From Ardenticatenales bacterium (GTDB lineage: Bacteria > Chloroflexota > Anaerolineae > Epilineales > Epilineaceae), in contig JADYYS010000027.1 in NCBI GenBank assembly GCA_020853525.1, forward strand, positions 62,001-126,000: a stretch of 64,000 bases of DNA. The letters are read 5' to 3'. The notes under the pieces are model-generated. The model saw only the letters and a list, made by a program, of their open reading frames with translations, searched no databases and was not told where the DNA came from. Positions 1 through 8,252 of the stretch are shown here, in pieces. Within the stretch, counting starts at the first letter, position 1, and each line of letters opens with the position of its first letter. Both the position numbers and the translations under genes were made by a program.

Positions 1-140
1 CCGACGGTGCCGGCGTACTGCAGCGCGTACACGGCGCCCGGGTCCTGCGCCGCGGCGCGGGCGGCCAGGCCGATGCCGGCTGCGGCGGCGACCGCGATGA
101 GCAGACGGTGGTGGACGGGGCGCAGGTGGGGGCGGTTCAT
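1..140 (-). CDS. N-terminus of a secreted protein (runs off left edge)
   Basis: An open frame begins at an ATG at 140 and continues leftwards out of the window without a stop. The 46 visible residues begin MNRPHLRPVHHRLL and form a classical signal peptide: a basic n-region, an alanine-rich hydrophobic core and a plausible signal peptidase site after ARAAA. A CAGGAG ribosome-binding site lies about ten bases upstream of the ATG. The mature protein is outside the window, so its function cannot be stated. It diverges from the metal importer, with about 415 bp between the two starts. Confidence 0.6.
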   Translation of the reverse strand, partial: MNRPHLRPVHHRLLIAVAAAAGIGLAARAAAQDPGAVYALQYAGTV

Positions 141-392
141 CGGGCAAGGCTCCTGCGGGTCGGCGACGATCGAAGGGTGCGCGTTCACGAACGGCCGCGC
201 TGGCGTACGAATGGACACAACCCCGGGAATCGACACAGGTTTGCCCGGCAGCGGTTCGGCATTCGGCGCTCGCCGGACGCGCACGAGGCGCCCAGGCGGT
301 CGCCGGTTCGTTGCAGCAGTGTACGCGACAAAGGCATGCGACGACGGGATTGGGCTGGCGACCACCTGAACGCCCGTGATGGGTAAGAACAA

Positions 393-441
393 TCGACAGG
401 GCGAAACGGCGACATTCTATTACGGCGACAATCGATGTCGC
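393..441 (+). promoter_or_regulatory. Possible promoter and metal-repressor-like operator of the metal importer
   Basis: TCGACA (393-398) and TCTATT (416-421) are 17 bp apart and could form a weak -35/-10 pair. The nonamer ACGGCGACA occurs at 406-414 and 422-430. The second copy faces an inverted TGTCGC, giving GCGACAATCGATGTCGC at 425-441 over the expected start site. An operator here would fit repression by a metalloregulator, but no known box is matched exactly. The rest of the 415-bp gap between the flanking start codons shows nothing recognisable. Confidence 0.3.
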
Positions 442-555
442 AGGCTCGAAGTCGCACGCTCGCAACGATCGAACCGTGCCCGCGCCGCCCGCCGCTGGCC
501 ACATACACCATGCCGGGCTATCCTGCCGATCCCTGCGCCGCATTCGGGGACCGCC

Positions 556-1506
556 ATGGGACGTCGGCACATGAACCGAAGGTTGGCTGCAGGGATCGTG
601 ATCCTCGCCGCGGTTGCCGCCGGCTGCACGCCCGCTGCCCCGCGCGCCACCGACGACGTGACGGCGCGGCCGCTGCGCGTGACGACGACCGTCGGCATGA
701 TCACGGACGCGGTGTCCGAGGTCGGCGGCGCGCGCGTGGTGGTGACGGGCCTGATGGGCCCCGGCATCGACCCCCACCTCTACAAGCCGACGGCCAGTGA
801 CGTGATCGCGCTCGGCGACGCCGACCTCATCCTGTACGGCGGGCTGCACCTCGAAGGGCGGATGGTCGATCTCTTCGAACACATCGCCGACGGCGGCACG
901 GCGACCGTGGCGGTCACGGGCGACATCCCGCCGGGCTCGCTGCGGCACCCGCCGGCGTTCGAGGGCGCGCCCGACCCACACGTTTGGTTCGACGTCGCGT
1001 TGTGGCAGTCGGCCGTCCGCACGATCGCCGCCGCGCTGGCGGCGCGGGATCCTGGGTCGCAGGCGCTGTACGCGGCCAACCGCGACCGCTACCTGGCGGA
1101 GCTCGCGTCCCTGGACGCCTGGGTCGTCGAACAGGCAGCGACCGTGTCCCCGGCCCAGCGCATCCTGATCACCGCCCACGACGCCTTCGGCTACTTCGGC
1201 GGCCGCTACGGCTTCGACGTGCGCGGCATCCAGGGGATCAGCACGGCCGCCGAGGCGAGCGCATCGAGTATCCAGGCGTTGGCCGACCTGATCGCCGAGC
1301 GCCGACTGAAGGCCGTGTTCGTCGAGTCCAGCGTGCCGCCGGCCACAATCGAGGCGCTCAAGGCGGCCGTCGCGAGCCGCGGCTGGCGGGTGGCGATCGG
1401 CCCGCCACTGTTCTCGGACGCGCTGGGCGAGCCGGGAACGCCCGCCGGCACGTACGTCGGCATGGTCCGCCACAACGTGACCGCAATCGTGGAGGCGCTG
1501 CGATGA
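556..1506 (+). CDS. Metal ABC transporter substrate-binding lipoprotein (ZnuA/TroA/MntA family)
   Basis: This is the extracytoplasmic receptor of a Mn/Zn-type ABC importer. From the ATG at 556 the protein is 316 residues. It has a lipoprotein signal with lipobox VAAGC (Cys24), so it is anchored on the outer face of the membrane. Typical metal-ligand positions of the family are visible: His74 in DPHLYKPT, His142 in DPHVWFD, a His in TAHDAFGYFG near 208, and an acidic residue in VFVESSVPP near 255. The start at 556 follows GGGGA at a good distance; the ATG at 571 is an alternative that also leaves a complete signal. The stop overlaps the ATPase start (ATGA). The family transports manganese or zinc, and the sequence alone does not say which. 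Confidence 0.9.
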   Translation: MGRRHMNRRLAAGIVILAAVAAGCTPAAPRATDDVTARPLRVTTTVGMITDAVSEVGGARVVVTGLMGPGIDPHLYKPTASDVIALGDADLILYGGLHLEGRMVDLFEHIADGGTATVAVTGDIPPGSLRHPPAFEGAPDPHVWFDVALWQSAVRTIAAALAARDPGSQALYAANRDRYLAELASLDAWVVEQAATVSPAQRILITAHDAFGYFGGRYGFDVRGIQGISTAAEASASSIQALADLIAERRLKAVFVESSVPPATIEALKAAVASRGWRVAIGPPLFSDALGEPGTPAGTYVGMVRHNVTAIVEALR

Positions 1507-2261
1507 CGGACGAGGAGCGGACCGACACCGCACCACCCCTCGAGATCGCCGACCTGACCGTCGCCTATCGCGAGCGGCCCGTGCTGTGGGACATCGACCT
1601 CACCGTGCCGAAGGGCGTGCTGGCGGCCGTCGTCGGGCCGAACGGCGCCGGCAAGTCGACGCTGATCAAGGCGGTGCTGGACCTCATCCCGCGCGCCGCC
1701 GGAACGATCCAAGTGTTCGGCCAGCCGTACGCCGACGTCCGGCGCCGCGTGGGCTACGTGCCGCAGCGCACGAGCGTGGACTGGGACTTCCCGACGGACG
1801 CGCTGGACGTCGTGCTCATGGGCACGTACGGCTCTCTGGGCTGGATCCGCCGCCCCGGGCGCGCCGAGATCGCCACGGCGCTGGCCTGCCTCGATCAGGT
1901 CGGGATGGCGGACTTCGCCCGGCGCCAGATCAGCCAGCTGTCCGGCGGCCAGCAGCAGCGCGTCTTCCTGGCCCGCGCCCTGGCCCAGGACGCCGACCTC
2001 TACCTCATGGACGAGCCGTTCGTCGGCGTGGACGCCACGACGGAGCGCTCGATCGTCGAGCTGCTGCACGCGCTCAAAGCGCAGGGCCGGACGGTGCTGT
2101 GCGTCCACCACGACCTCGACTCCGCGCCGGACTACTTCGACCACCTCGTCCTGCTGAACGTCCGGCTGATCGCCGACGGCCCGTTCGCCGCCGCGTTCAC
2201 GCAGGCGAACCTGATGAAGGCGTACGGCGGCCGGACGCACGCGTTCAAGCACGGGGCGTGA
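1503..2261 (+). CDS. Metal ABC transporter ATP-binding protein
   Basis: Cytoplasmic ATPase powering the metal importer (ZnuC/MntA/TroB type), 252 residues. Walker A GPNGAGKST is at about 45-53, the Q-loop lies in YVPQRT, the signature LSGGQQQR is at 146-153, Walker B LYLMDE is at 166-171, and the H-loop is in CVHHD. The Q-loop context YVPQ...VDWDFP is typical of metal-type ATPases. The start overlaps the stop of the binding protein by four bases and the end overlaps the permease start, so the genes are translationally coupled. Confidence 0.93.
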   Translation: MTDEERTDTAPPLEIADLTVAYRERPVLWDIDLTVPKGVLAAVVGPNGAGKSTLIKAVLDLIPRAAGTIQVFGQPYADVRRRVGYVPQRTSVDWDFPTDALDVVLMGTYGSLGWIRRPGRAEIATALACLDQVGMADFARRQISQLSGGQQQRVFLARALAQDADLYLMDEPFVGVDATTERSIVELLHALKAQGRTVLCVHHDLDSAPDYFDHLVLLNVRLIADGPFAAAFTQANLMKAYGGRTHAFKHGA

Positions 2262-3187
2262 GCACGGTGGCCGAACTGCTGCACGACCTCGTCTTCGACT
2301 ACACGTTGCGCACGATCGCCCTCGGCGCAGCCGTGCTCGGCGTGTCGAGCGGCGTGCTCGGCACGTTCGCGGTGCTCCGCCGCCAGAGCCTGCTCGGCGA
2401 CGCGCTGGCGCACGCGGCCCTGCCGGGGATCTGCCTGGCGTACATGGCCACCGGCTCCAAGGCGCCGGTCGTGCTGATGGTCGGCGCCGGGGTGGCGGGC
2501 TGGCTGGGCGCGCTGCTCTTGCTGAAGATCGTCGCCACGACGTCGCTGGACGAGGACGCGGCGCTCGGGATCGTGCTGGCATCGTTCTTCGGCTTCGGCA
2601 TCGTCCTGCTCACGGTCATGCAGAAGCGACCGGACGCGGGCCAGGCCGGCCTGGACAAGTTCCTGTTCGGCCAAGCGGCGGCGCTCGTCGGCACGCAGGT
2701 GGCCGTCACGGCGCTGCTCGGAACGGCGGCGATCGCCGTCGTCATCGTCCTCTACAAGGAGCTGAAGGTCCTGTGCTTCGACCCGACCTTCGCGCGCACG
2801 ACCGGCCTGGCCCCGCGCTGGCTGGAGGTCCTCGTGACGTCGCTCGTCGTCGTGGCCGTCGTCATCGGCCTGCAGACCGTCGGCGTCGTGCTGATGGCCT
2901 CGATGCTCGTCGGGCCGGTCGTCGCGGCGCGGCAGTGGTCCGATCGCCTGGCCGTCGTCCTCGTCCTGGCCGGTGCGATCGGCGCGGGCGCCGGCGTCAC
3001 GGGCGCCGTGGTGAGCGTGGCCGCCGAGCGCGTGCCGACGGGGCCGGCGATCATCCTCAGCCTGACGGTGTTCGCGCTTGTCTCGATCCTGTTCGCGCCA
3101 CGGCGCGGCGTCGTGCCGGACGCGGTGCGTCGAAGGCGGCGCGGGCTCGTGGCGCCGGTCGAAGTCGAGGCGGAGCCAGCGCGATGA
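2258..3187 (+). CDS. Metal ABC transporter permease, first copy
   Basis: Membrane channel subunit of the importer, about 309 residues from a GTG at 2258 that overlaps the ATPase stop (GTGA). Family landmarks are GTFAVLRRQSLLGDALAH near the N-terminus, FGQAA in the middle, the cytoplasmic segment LYKELKVLCFDPTFA, and the helix LQTVGVVLMASMLVGP. Eight or nine hydrophobic helices can be drawn, as usual for the ABC-3 (ZnuB/MntB/TroC) family. It is followed by a second permease whose start overlaps this stop, so the channel is probably a heterodimer as in TroCD-like systems. Confidence 0.9.
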   Translation: MSTVAELLHDLVFDYTLRTIALGAAVLGVSSGVLGTFAVLRRQSLLGDALAHAALPGICLAYMATGSKAPVVLMVGAGVAGWLGALLLLKIVATTSLDEDAALGIVLASFFGFGIVLLTVMQKRPDAGQAGLDKFLFGQAAALVGTQVAVTALLGTAAIAVVIVLYKELKVLCFDPTFARTTGLAPRWLEVLVTSLVVVAVVIGLQTVGVVLMASMLVGPVVAARQWSDRLAVVLVLAGAIGAGAGVTGAVVSVAAERVPTGPAIILSLTVFALVSILFAPRRGVVPDAVRRRRRGLVAPVEVEAEPAR

Positions 3188-4278
3188 GCTACGGCCTGGC
3201 GATGGTCCTCACCGGCGCCGGCGTCGCCGTGGCGTGCGGCGTCCTGGGCACGTTCCTCGTCCTGCGCCGGATGGCGATGGTGGCGGACGCGATCAGCCAT
3301 GCGATCCTGCCCGGCCTCGTCGCCGGCTACTGGCTGGCCAACGGCCCGAGCCTGGCCGCCGGCCTGCTCGGCGCCGTCGCGGCCGCGCTGCTCATGGTCG
3401 GCTTCGTCGAGCTCCTCACGCGCTCCGGCCTCGTCGCCGGCGATGCGGCGATCGGCGTCGCGTTCCCGGCGCTGTTCGCGCTCGGGACGGTGCTCATCAC
3501 GCGTCACTTCAGCGGCGTCCATCTGGATGCCGACGCGATCCTGTACGGCAACATCGAGTTCGCCGGCCTCGACGTCTGGCGCGTCGGCGGCCGCGTCCTC
3601 GGCCCGCGGCCGGTGTGGGTCGGCGCCGGGCTGGCGCTGGCGAACACGGCGCTCGTCGTCGCGCTCTTCAAGGAGCTGAAGGTCAGCACGTTCGATCCCG
3701 GTCTGGCGGCGACGGTCGGCCTGTCGCCCGCCGCCGTGCAGATCGCGCTGATGACCGCCGTGGCGTTCACCGCCGCCGGCGCATTCTCGGCCGTCGGCGC
3801 CGTGCTGGCGGTGTCGTTCTTCATCGTGCCCGCCGCCACGGCCTACCTCTGGACGGACCGCCTGCCGCGGATGGTCGCGCTCTCCGCCGCGTTCGGCGCC
3901 GCCAGCGCCGTCCTCGGCTTCACCGCCGCCGTCCGCGCCGACACGTCCGTTGCCGGCGCGATGGCCTGCGCCGCCGGCGTGCTGTTCGGCCTGAGCTGGC
4001 TCTTCGCCCCCAAGGCCGGCCTCGTGCCGCGCGCCCGCCAGCTCGCCCGCCAACGCCTCCAGTTCGCCGCCGAAACGCTGGCCGTTCACCTGATGACCCA
4101 CACCGGCACCCCCGCCGAAGCCGAGGAGTGCACGCTGTCCCACCTGGGCGAACACCTGCGCTGGAACGACACATGGGCCACCGCCGTAGTCGCCGAGGCG
4201 GTGCGCCGCGGGTGGGCGGTGCGGGACGGGGAGCGGCTGCGGGTGACGGAGGCGGGGCGGGGGGTGGCGGCGATGTGA
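3184..4278 (+). CDS. Metal ABC transporter permease fused to a C-terminal winged-helix-like domain
   Basis: Second channel subunit, 364 residues, starting ATG at 3184 over the previous stop. Residues 1 to about 285 are an ABC-3 permease: GTFLVLRRMAMVADAISHA, the cytoplasmic LFKELKVSTFDPGLAA, and several helices. The last 75 or so residues are not membrane-like. They run LAVHLMTH... TLSHLGEHLRWNDTW ... AVRRGWAVRDGERLRVTEAGR, which reads as a helix-turn-helix plus wing and resembles the DNA-binding half of DtxR/MntR-type regulators. TroD-type permeases fused to DtxR-like modules are known, so the tail may sense metal or bind DNA. That role is inference. A 370-bp gap follows, holding an inverted-repeat element. 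Confidence 0.88.
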   Translation: MSYGLAMVLTGAGVAVACGVLGTFLVLRRMAMVADAISHAILPGLVAGYWLANGPSLAAGLLGAVAAALLMVGFVELLTRSGLVAGDAAIGVAFPALFALGTVLITRHFSGVHLDADAILYGNIEFAGLDVWRVGGRVLGPRPVWVGAGLALANTALVVALFKELKVSTFDPGLAATVGLSPAAVQIALMTAVAFTAAGAFSAVGAVLAVSFFIVPAATAYLWTDRLPRMVALSAAFGAASAVLGFTAAVRADTSVAGAMACAAGVLFGLSWLFAPKAGLVPRARQLARQRLQFAAETLAVHLMTHTGTPAEAEECTLSHLGEHLRWNDTWATAVVAEAVRRGWAVRDGERLRVTEAGRGVAAM

Positions 4279-4360
4279 CGAAGCGCATCGCCCAATTACC
4301 GCGAACAACCAAAGCGGTTCGCCCGACCCAGATGCAACCCACGACGGCCTGACAAAGATC

Positions 4361-4520
4361 ACCCGCGTAGGGGCGACGCGAATGCGTCGCCCGGCAGGCC
4401 GCCCACATCGCGCCCCCGCCCGCAAGCCACCATGCCACGCGACGACGATGTGTGGGCCGGAGGGCGATTGTGGGGCGGGGGGCCTGCGGGCGACGCGTTC
4501 GCGTCGCCCCTACGCGGGGG
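4361..4520. repeat. MITE-like inverted repeat element
   Basis: Two 40-bp arms (4361-4400 and 4481-4520) are near-perfect reverse complements, with outer sequence CCGCGTAGGGGCGACGCG and inner end GGCAGGCC. Each arm holds its own hairpin (GGGCGACGC, four bases, GCGTCGCCC). The 80-bp middle is also partly self-complementary (GCCCACATCG facing a near match of CGATGTGTGGGC). It has no coding capacity. The form suggests a non-autonomous mobile or REP-like element. The remainder of the 4279-4646 gap shows only a TATCAT hexamer at 4593-4598 that may be a -10 box for the next gene. Confidence 0.7.
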
Positions 4521-4646
4521 TGGGATGCGCGGGCGGCGGCATGGCATCTGGGGCGGGGTGGCGGTGGGATGCGATGGGCGGACTGCGTTGGCTATCATGT
4601 GCGGCGCCGGCCTTCATGGGACAACCCGACAGAGCGTGAGGAACCG

Positions 4647-4919
4647 ATGGACGACGATGCGATCACACGGAGGATCTCCGACGCGATCGCCGGCGACGAC
4701 ACGGACGCGTTCCCGCCCGGCATGTCGGAGCCTTCGCTGCGTGCCCTCGCCGGCGCCGGCTACACGCACCTGTCGCAGCTGACGGGCGCGACGGCCAAGG
4801 AACTGCTTGCGCTTCACGGCATGGGGCCGAAGGGGATCCGGATCCTGGGCGAGGCGCTTGCGGCGGCGGGGCTGTCGTTTGCGGGGGCGGACGGACGCGA
4901 AGCGCGCGGCCGGTCGTAA
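4647..4919 (+). CDS. Helix-hairpin-helix domain protein
   Basis: A 90-residue protein beginning MDDDAITRRISD. Residues 30-75 (LRALAGAGYTHLSQLTGA, then LLALHGMGPKGIRILGEAL) match the RNA polymerase alpha-CTD/HhH fold: a helix, the GxGPKGI hairpin, then a second helix that contacts the DNA or RNA backbone without sequence specificity. The ATG at 4647 has GAGG at a suitable distance. It is a single-domain protein with no conserved neighbour, so the most that can be said is a small nucleic-acid-binding protein. Confidence 0.75.
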   Translation: MDDDAITRRISDAIAGDDTDAFPPGMSEPSLRALAGAGYTHLSQLTGATAKELLALHGMGPKGIRILGEALAAAGLSFAGADGREARGRS

Positions 4920-4954
4920 GCGACGAGTCCGCGCATCCGGCCTCGCTCCAGCCA

Positions 4955-5342
4955 TCACTCCGTCCAGCCCACCAACGTCGGCGCCGTCACCCGCCACCCC
5001 TGCCCGTCGTTCGCCAGCCCGATGGAGCCGCCGGTCGACGGCCCGTCGCGGTAGTCGATGACGGCACGCGTCAGGGCAGCGTCGAGGACGATGAGCGTTG
5101 GGTCCGGCAGCATCGGCAGCTGAAATCCGCCGGCCATCGTCCGCTCGATCGGCAGCCGGCGCCGCAGCCATTCGTAGCGCGTGCTCGCCAGCGGATAGAG
5201 CAGCGCTTCGACGTCGATGACACCGAGCGGGGGATCACGGGCGTAGTCGTCGCCGAGGTAGTGATGGATGGCGAGCGCCTCATCGTCCGTGAGGTAGAGC
5301 GCTGGGGATCGAGGGTCTGGTGGACAGGGTGGTCCGGGCCAC
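4955..5342 (-). pseudogene. Hypothetical protein, 5' end apparently frameshifted
   Basis: A protein-like frame reading YLTDDEALAIHHYLGDD ... TRYEWLRRRLPIERTMAGGFQLP ... APTLVGWTE ends at 4955 but has no ATG, GTG or TTG near its sensible N-terminus. A GTG at 5342 with a perfect GGAGG eight bases upstream opens VARTTLSTRPSIPSAL in a neighbouring frame that stops about 20 codons later, just where the good frame begins. The interval is 388 nt, not divisible by three. One indel around 5280-5300 would join the start to the body as a protein of about 128 residues. It may be a real frameshift or a sequencing error. No family was recognised. Confidence 0.45.
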
Positions 5343-5496
5343 GTTGGGAACCTCCGGCTTACTTTCCGGCGTATGGGACGATACGATGCGCGAACGGCGT
5401 GAGGGGCGGCTGATCGCCGACAGATGGCTCGATGAGTCCAGCCTATCGAGCGAACGGTACGGATCCGCGCGACGAAACACCAGGAGGACATCGGAC

Positions 5497-6135
5497 ATGC
5501 GGACTGAGGGCGACGCACGCGTGCCTGAGGACAAACCGTTGGACGGCATACGGACCCCGTCCTCCGCGAAGCAACGACGATGGGCGCTCGCCCTGGTCGC
5601 GCTCCCGCCGGCGATCGGGATCGCCACGGCGCTGCTGGCCCCGGAGCCACACGGGCACTGGGTGGAGCATCTGAGCTCGGTCGGGTTCAAGTCGACGCAG
5701 CTGGCGGCCCTGGCCGTGGCCGCCGTGCTCCTTCGCCGTTCGTGGAACGCGATCCTGCTCCTCGTGCTGGCGGCCGTCGCCGTCGGCATCGTGCTGCAGG
5801 TGGCCGGCGACTGGAGCGTGGCGCGATCGATCTGGCGCACCACGGGCGATCCCGGAGGTGGCGCCGGCTACGCGTGGGGGCACGAGACGTCCGGGCTGGG
5901 CGACCTGATCGTCGTGATCGCCGGGCTCGCCTTCCCGCTCGTCCTCGTCGTCACGCGGCGCGCGCGCGTCTGGGTGGCCGTGGTCGTTGCCGTGCTCGCG
6001 ATCGTCCCGCCGCCCTTTCTCTGGCCGGCGGCGGGACTCTTGGTGGCGATGGTCTACGGGTACGTCGGTGGGGGTGAGCTCAGGCCGGTGAAGGGGATCG
6101 CCCCGGCGATGCGTGGGAATGTCGATCCGCTGTAA
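5497..6135 (+). CDS. Hypothetical multi-pass membrane protein
   Basis: A 212-residue protein from an ATG at 5497 with AGGAGGAC seven bases upstream. After about 30 soluble residues there are hydrophobic segments WALALVALPPAIGIATALL, LAALAVAAVLL, AILLLVLAAVAVGIVLQV, LIVVIAGLAFPLVLVV and VWVAVVVAVLAIVPPPF, giving about five transmembrane helices. A polar loop with GDPGGGAGYAWGHE lies between the third and fourth helices. No family or function was recognised. It is divergent from the frameshifted gene to its left. Confidence 0.7.
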   Translation: MRTEGDARVPEDKPLDGIRTPSSAKQRRWALALVALPPAIGIATALLAPEPHGHWVEHLSSVGFKSTQLAALAVAAVLLRRSWNAILLLVLAAVAVGIVLQVAGDWSVARSIWRTTGDPGGGAGYAWGHETSGLGDLIVVIAGLAFPLVLVVTRRARVWVAVVVAVLAIVPPPFLWPAAGLLVAMVYGYVGGGELRPVKGIAPAMRGNVDPL

Positions 6136-6281
6136 CGCGGCAGCCTCGTCACCCAGAGCATCCCCCGCATGGTGCGGATGGAAACGTGTCCGAGGAGGTG
6201 CAAGTACGGCGTCCGCTCCGGCGGCTCGGTACAATCAGCGGATCGCCGCATCCCACACCCCGACCTGCGCCCAGGACCATC

Positions 6282-6845
6282 ATGCGCCCGTTCGACACGG
6301 TCACCCTCACCACCGAGCGCCTGTCCCTGCGCCCGCTGGTCCCGTCCGACGCCGAGGCGCTGTTCGCCGTGTTCTCCGATCCCCAGGTCATGCGCTACTG
6401 GAGCACGGCCCCGTGGTCATCCGTCGACGCGGCACACGAACTCATCGCCAAGGACACGGCTGCTCATGCAGCGGGCGAATATATCCGGTTGGGCATCGCG
6501 CTTCAGGGCACCGAAGTGATCTTTGGCACATGCACATTGTTCGATTTCGTAGCGCAGAGCAGGCGGGCTGAGCTCGGGTACGCCATGGCCAGCGCGATGT
6601 GGGGGCACGGCTACATGCAAGAAGCACTCCGCGCGCTTGTGGCATTCGGGTTCGACGAACTGGACCTGAATCGCATCGAAGCCGACATCGATCCGCGCAA
6701 TGCGGCATCGGCAAGGAGTCTGGCGCGGCTGGGTTTCGTGAAGGAAGGACACCTGCGGGAACGCTGGATCGTCGAAGGTGAGGTGTCGGACTCCGACATG
6801 TACGGATTGTTGCGGAGCGATTGGCTGGCGACGAACACCCGGTGA
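6282..6845 (+). CDS. GNAT family N-acetyltransferase (RimJ/RimL-like)
   Basis: A 187-residue cytoplasmic acetyltransferase using acetyl-CoA. The opening TVTLTTERLSLRPLVPSDAEAL is the standard first strand and helix of RimJ/RimL-type GNATs. The AELGYAMASAMWGHGYMQEAL segment is the beta4/acetyl-CoA-loop motif, and NRIEADIDPRNAASARSLARLGFVKEG is the C-terminal signature. The substrate (a protein N-terminus, amino sugar or small amine) cannot be deduced. The start at 6282 is chosen because residues upstream of it are not conserved-looking. A TACAAT box lies at 6230-6235. Confidence 0.88.
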   Translation: MRPFDTVTLTTERLSLRPLVPSDAEALFAVFSDPQVMRYWSTAPWSSVDAAHELIAKDTAAHAAGEYIRLGIALQGTEVIFGTCTLFDFVAQSRRAELGYAMASAMWGHGYMQEALRALVAFGFDELDLNRIEADIDPRNAASARSLARLGFVKEGHLRERWIVEGEVSDSDMYGLLRSDWLATNTR

Positions 6846-6869
6846 CGATCGGCTCAACTGGAGGCCCCG

Positions 6870-7661
6870 ATGGAATCGCAACATGCCCCGACCGACAGTC
6901 CGACGGCTGCCCCGCTCGCGCTCTTGCGCCGCCACCCCCTGATCACGTTCTTCACGCTCGCCTACGCCATCTCGTGGGCAACGTTCTACCTCCTCGACGG
7001 TCCCGTGATCTTCACGATCGGCCCGTTCGTCGCGGCGATCCTCACGGCGCTGATCACGGATGGAATGGGCGGCCTGCGCGACGTCGCCCGCCGCATTCTG
7101 CGCTGGCGCGTCAAGCGGATCTGGATCGCGGCCGCGTTCGTCGTGCCGGTGGCCATCGGCCTCGCCGTCGCGGCGCTGACGACGGTCGTCGGCGGCGCGC
7201 CGATGCCGGTCCTCGAACGGCTCGGCCCGTGGTACAGCCCGCTCCTGATGTTCGCCATGCTCCTGTTCACGGCCGACACGCTGTTCGAGGAGACCGGCTG
7301 GCGCGCCTTCGCCATGCCCCGGTTTCCCGCCGACCGCTCGCCGCTGGCGAACACGCTGGTGCTGGGCGTGCTGCTGGCCGGTTGGCATCTACCGGTCGCA
7401 CTGTCGGAACCCGGCGCGCTCGGCCCGTACCTGGTGGCGACGATCGCATCGGCGGTGGTGACGAACTGGATCTACTACAGCGGTCGGGAGAGCGCGTTCC
7501 TGGCATGGATGTACCACACGGCCGCGAACACGGCGGGGCAGTCCTTCATGCCGCTGTTCGGGGGGGAAAGCCGGGTGACGTACTTTTGGGTGCTGGCGGG
7601 GGTGAACGTTGCGGTGGCGGCGGCGATCGTTCTGGTGAATGGGCGAGAGCTCCGGCGCTAG
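6870..7661 (+). CDS. CPBP family intramembrane metalloprotease
   Basis: An integral membrane protease of the CPBP (CAAX protease / bacteriocin-processing, Abi) family, 263 residues. The hallmark motif 1, EETGWR (EExxxR), sits near residues 139-144. Motif 2 is GWHLP, and a later histidine in WMYHTAANT completes the metal site. About seven hydrophobic helices are visible. Members process prenylated or bacteriocin-type substrates or act in immunity to peptides. Nothing nearby suggests a substrate. It starts 24 bp after the acetyltransferase on the same strand, so the two may be cotranscribed. Confidence 0.87.
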   Translation: MESQHAPTDSPTAAPLALLRRHPLITFFTLAYAISWATFYLLDGPVIFTIGPFVAAILTALITDGMGGLRDVARRILRWRVKRIWIAAAFVVPVAIGLAVAALTTVVGGAPMPVLERLGPWYSPLLMFAMLLFTADTLFEETGWRAFAMPRFPADRSPLANTLVLGVLLAGWHLPVALSEPGALGPYLVATIASAVVTNWIYYSGRESAFLAWMYHTAANTAGQSFMPLFGGESRVTYFWVLAGVNVAVAAAIVLVNGRELRR

Positions 7662-7758
7662 GCCGCCGGTTGCGTGATCGACCGGAACAACTTAGGCTTG
7701 GTCTACCTGACTTCGTCCAACGATGTGCAACCGAGTTGTAACGCACACAGGAGCCACT

Positions 7759-7962
7759 ATGTCGTTCCAAGCCTATATCGACAATATCAAGGCAAAAACC
7801 GGCAAGACACCGGACGATTTCAAGCGCCTAGCCGAGGATAAGGGCTTGCTGGAGCCAGGGGTGAAGGCCGCGGCAATCGTTGCCTGGCTCAAGGAAGACT
7901 TCGATCTGGGTCACGGGCACGCCATGGCGATCTATGCCACATTCAAGGGCAAGACTGAGTAG
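7759..7962 (+). CDS. DUF4287 domain protein
   Basis: A 67-residue soluble protein beginning MSFQAYIDNIKAKTGKTPDDF. The pattern (Y-x2-I-x3-TGKTP-x-DF, then KAAAIVAWLKEDFDLGHGHAMAI) is the DUF4287 family, found alone or fused to DUF5655. The function is unknown. AGGAG lies five bases before the ATG at 7759. Its AT content is a little higher than that of its neighbours. The next 290 bp up to pheT hold no supported feature. Confidence 0.85.
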   Translation: MSFQAYIDNIKAKTGKTPDDFKRLAEDKGLLEPGVKAAAIVAWLKEDFDLGHGHAMAIYATFKGKTE

Positions 7963-8252
7963 TCAATCCGCCAAAGAGATGACGGATGAACAGACTGATT
8001 CGCACCAAGGAGAACCGTTGGCATCACTGGGCGTAACGTCCATTGGCCGCCTTGCGGCTGCACGGTTCAGATGGTAGAGGCGCTGCCTGCTGCGCCCCTA
8101 CCGCCGGCCATCACTGGACGATGTCCGAAGGCCAGTTCTCGGCGACGAGACGCGCGCGTGCTTGGCGTTGTTCACGGAATTGCTGGATACGATGCGCTGA
8201 CGAACGCCCGTGGTGAGCGGTGCTTGACTTGCCTCGACGCCTATTCCATCAC

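Noticed and set aside
8071-8252. Short open frames between the DUF4287 gene and pheT
   Set aside because: One plus-strand frame (RPYRRPSLDDV to LLDTMR) looks mildly protein-like but has no start codon or ribosome-binding site. It may be a gene remnant, but this is too weak to call.
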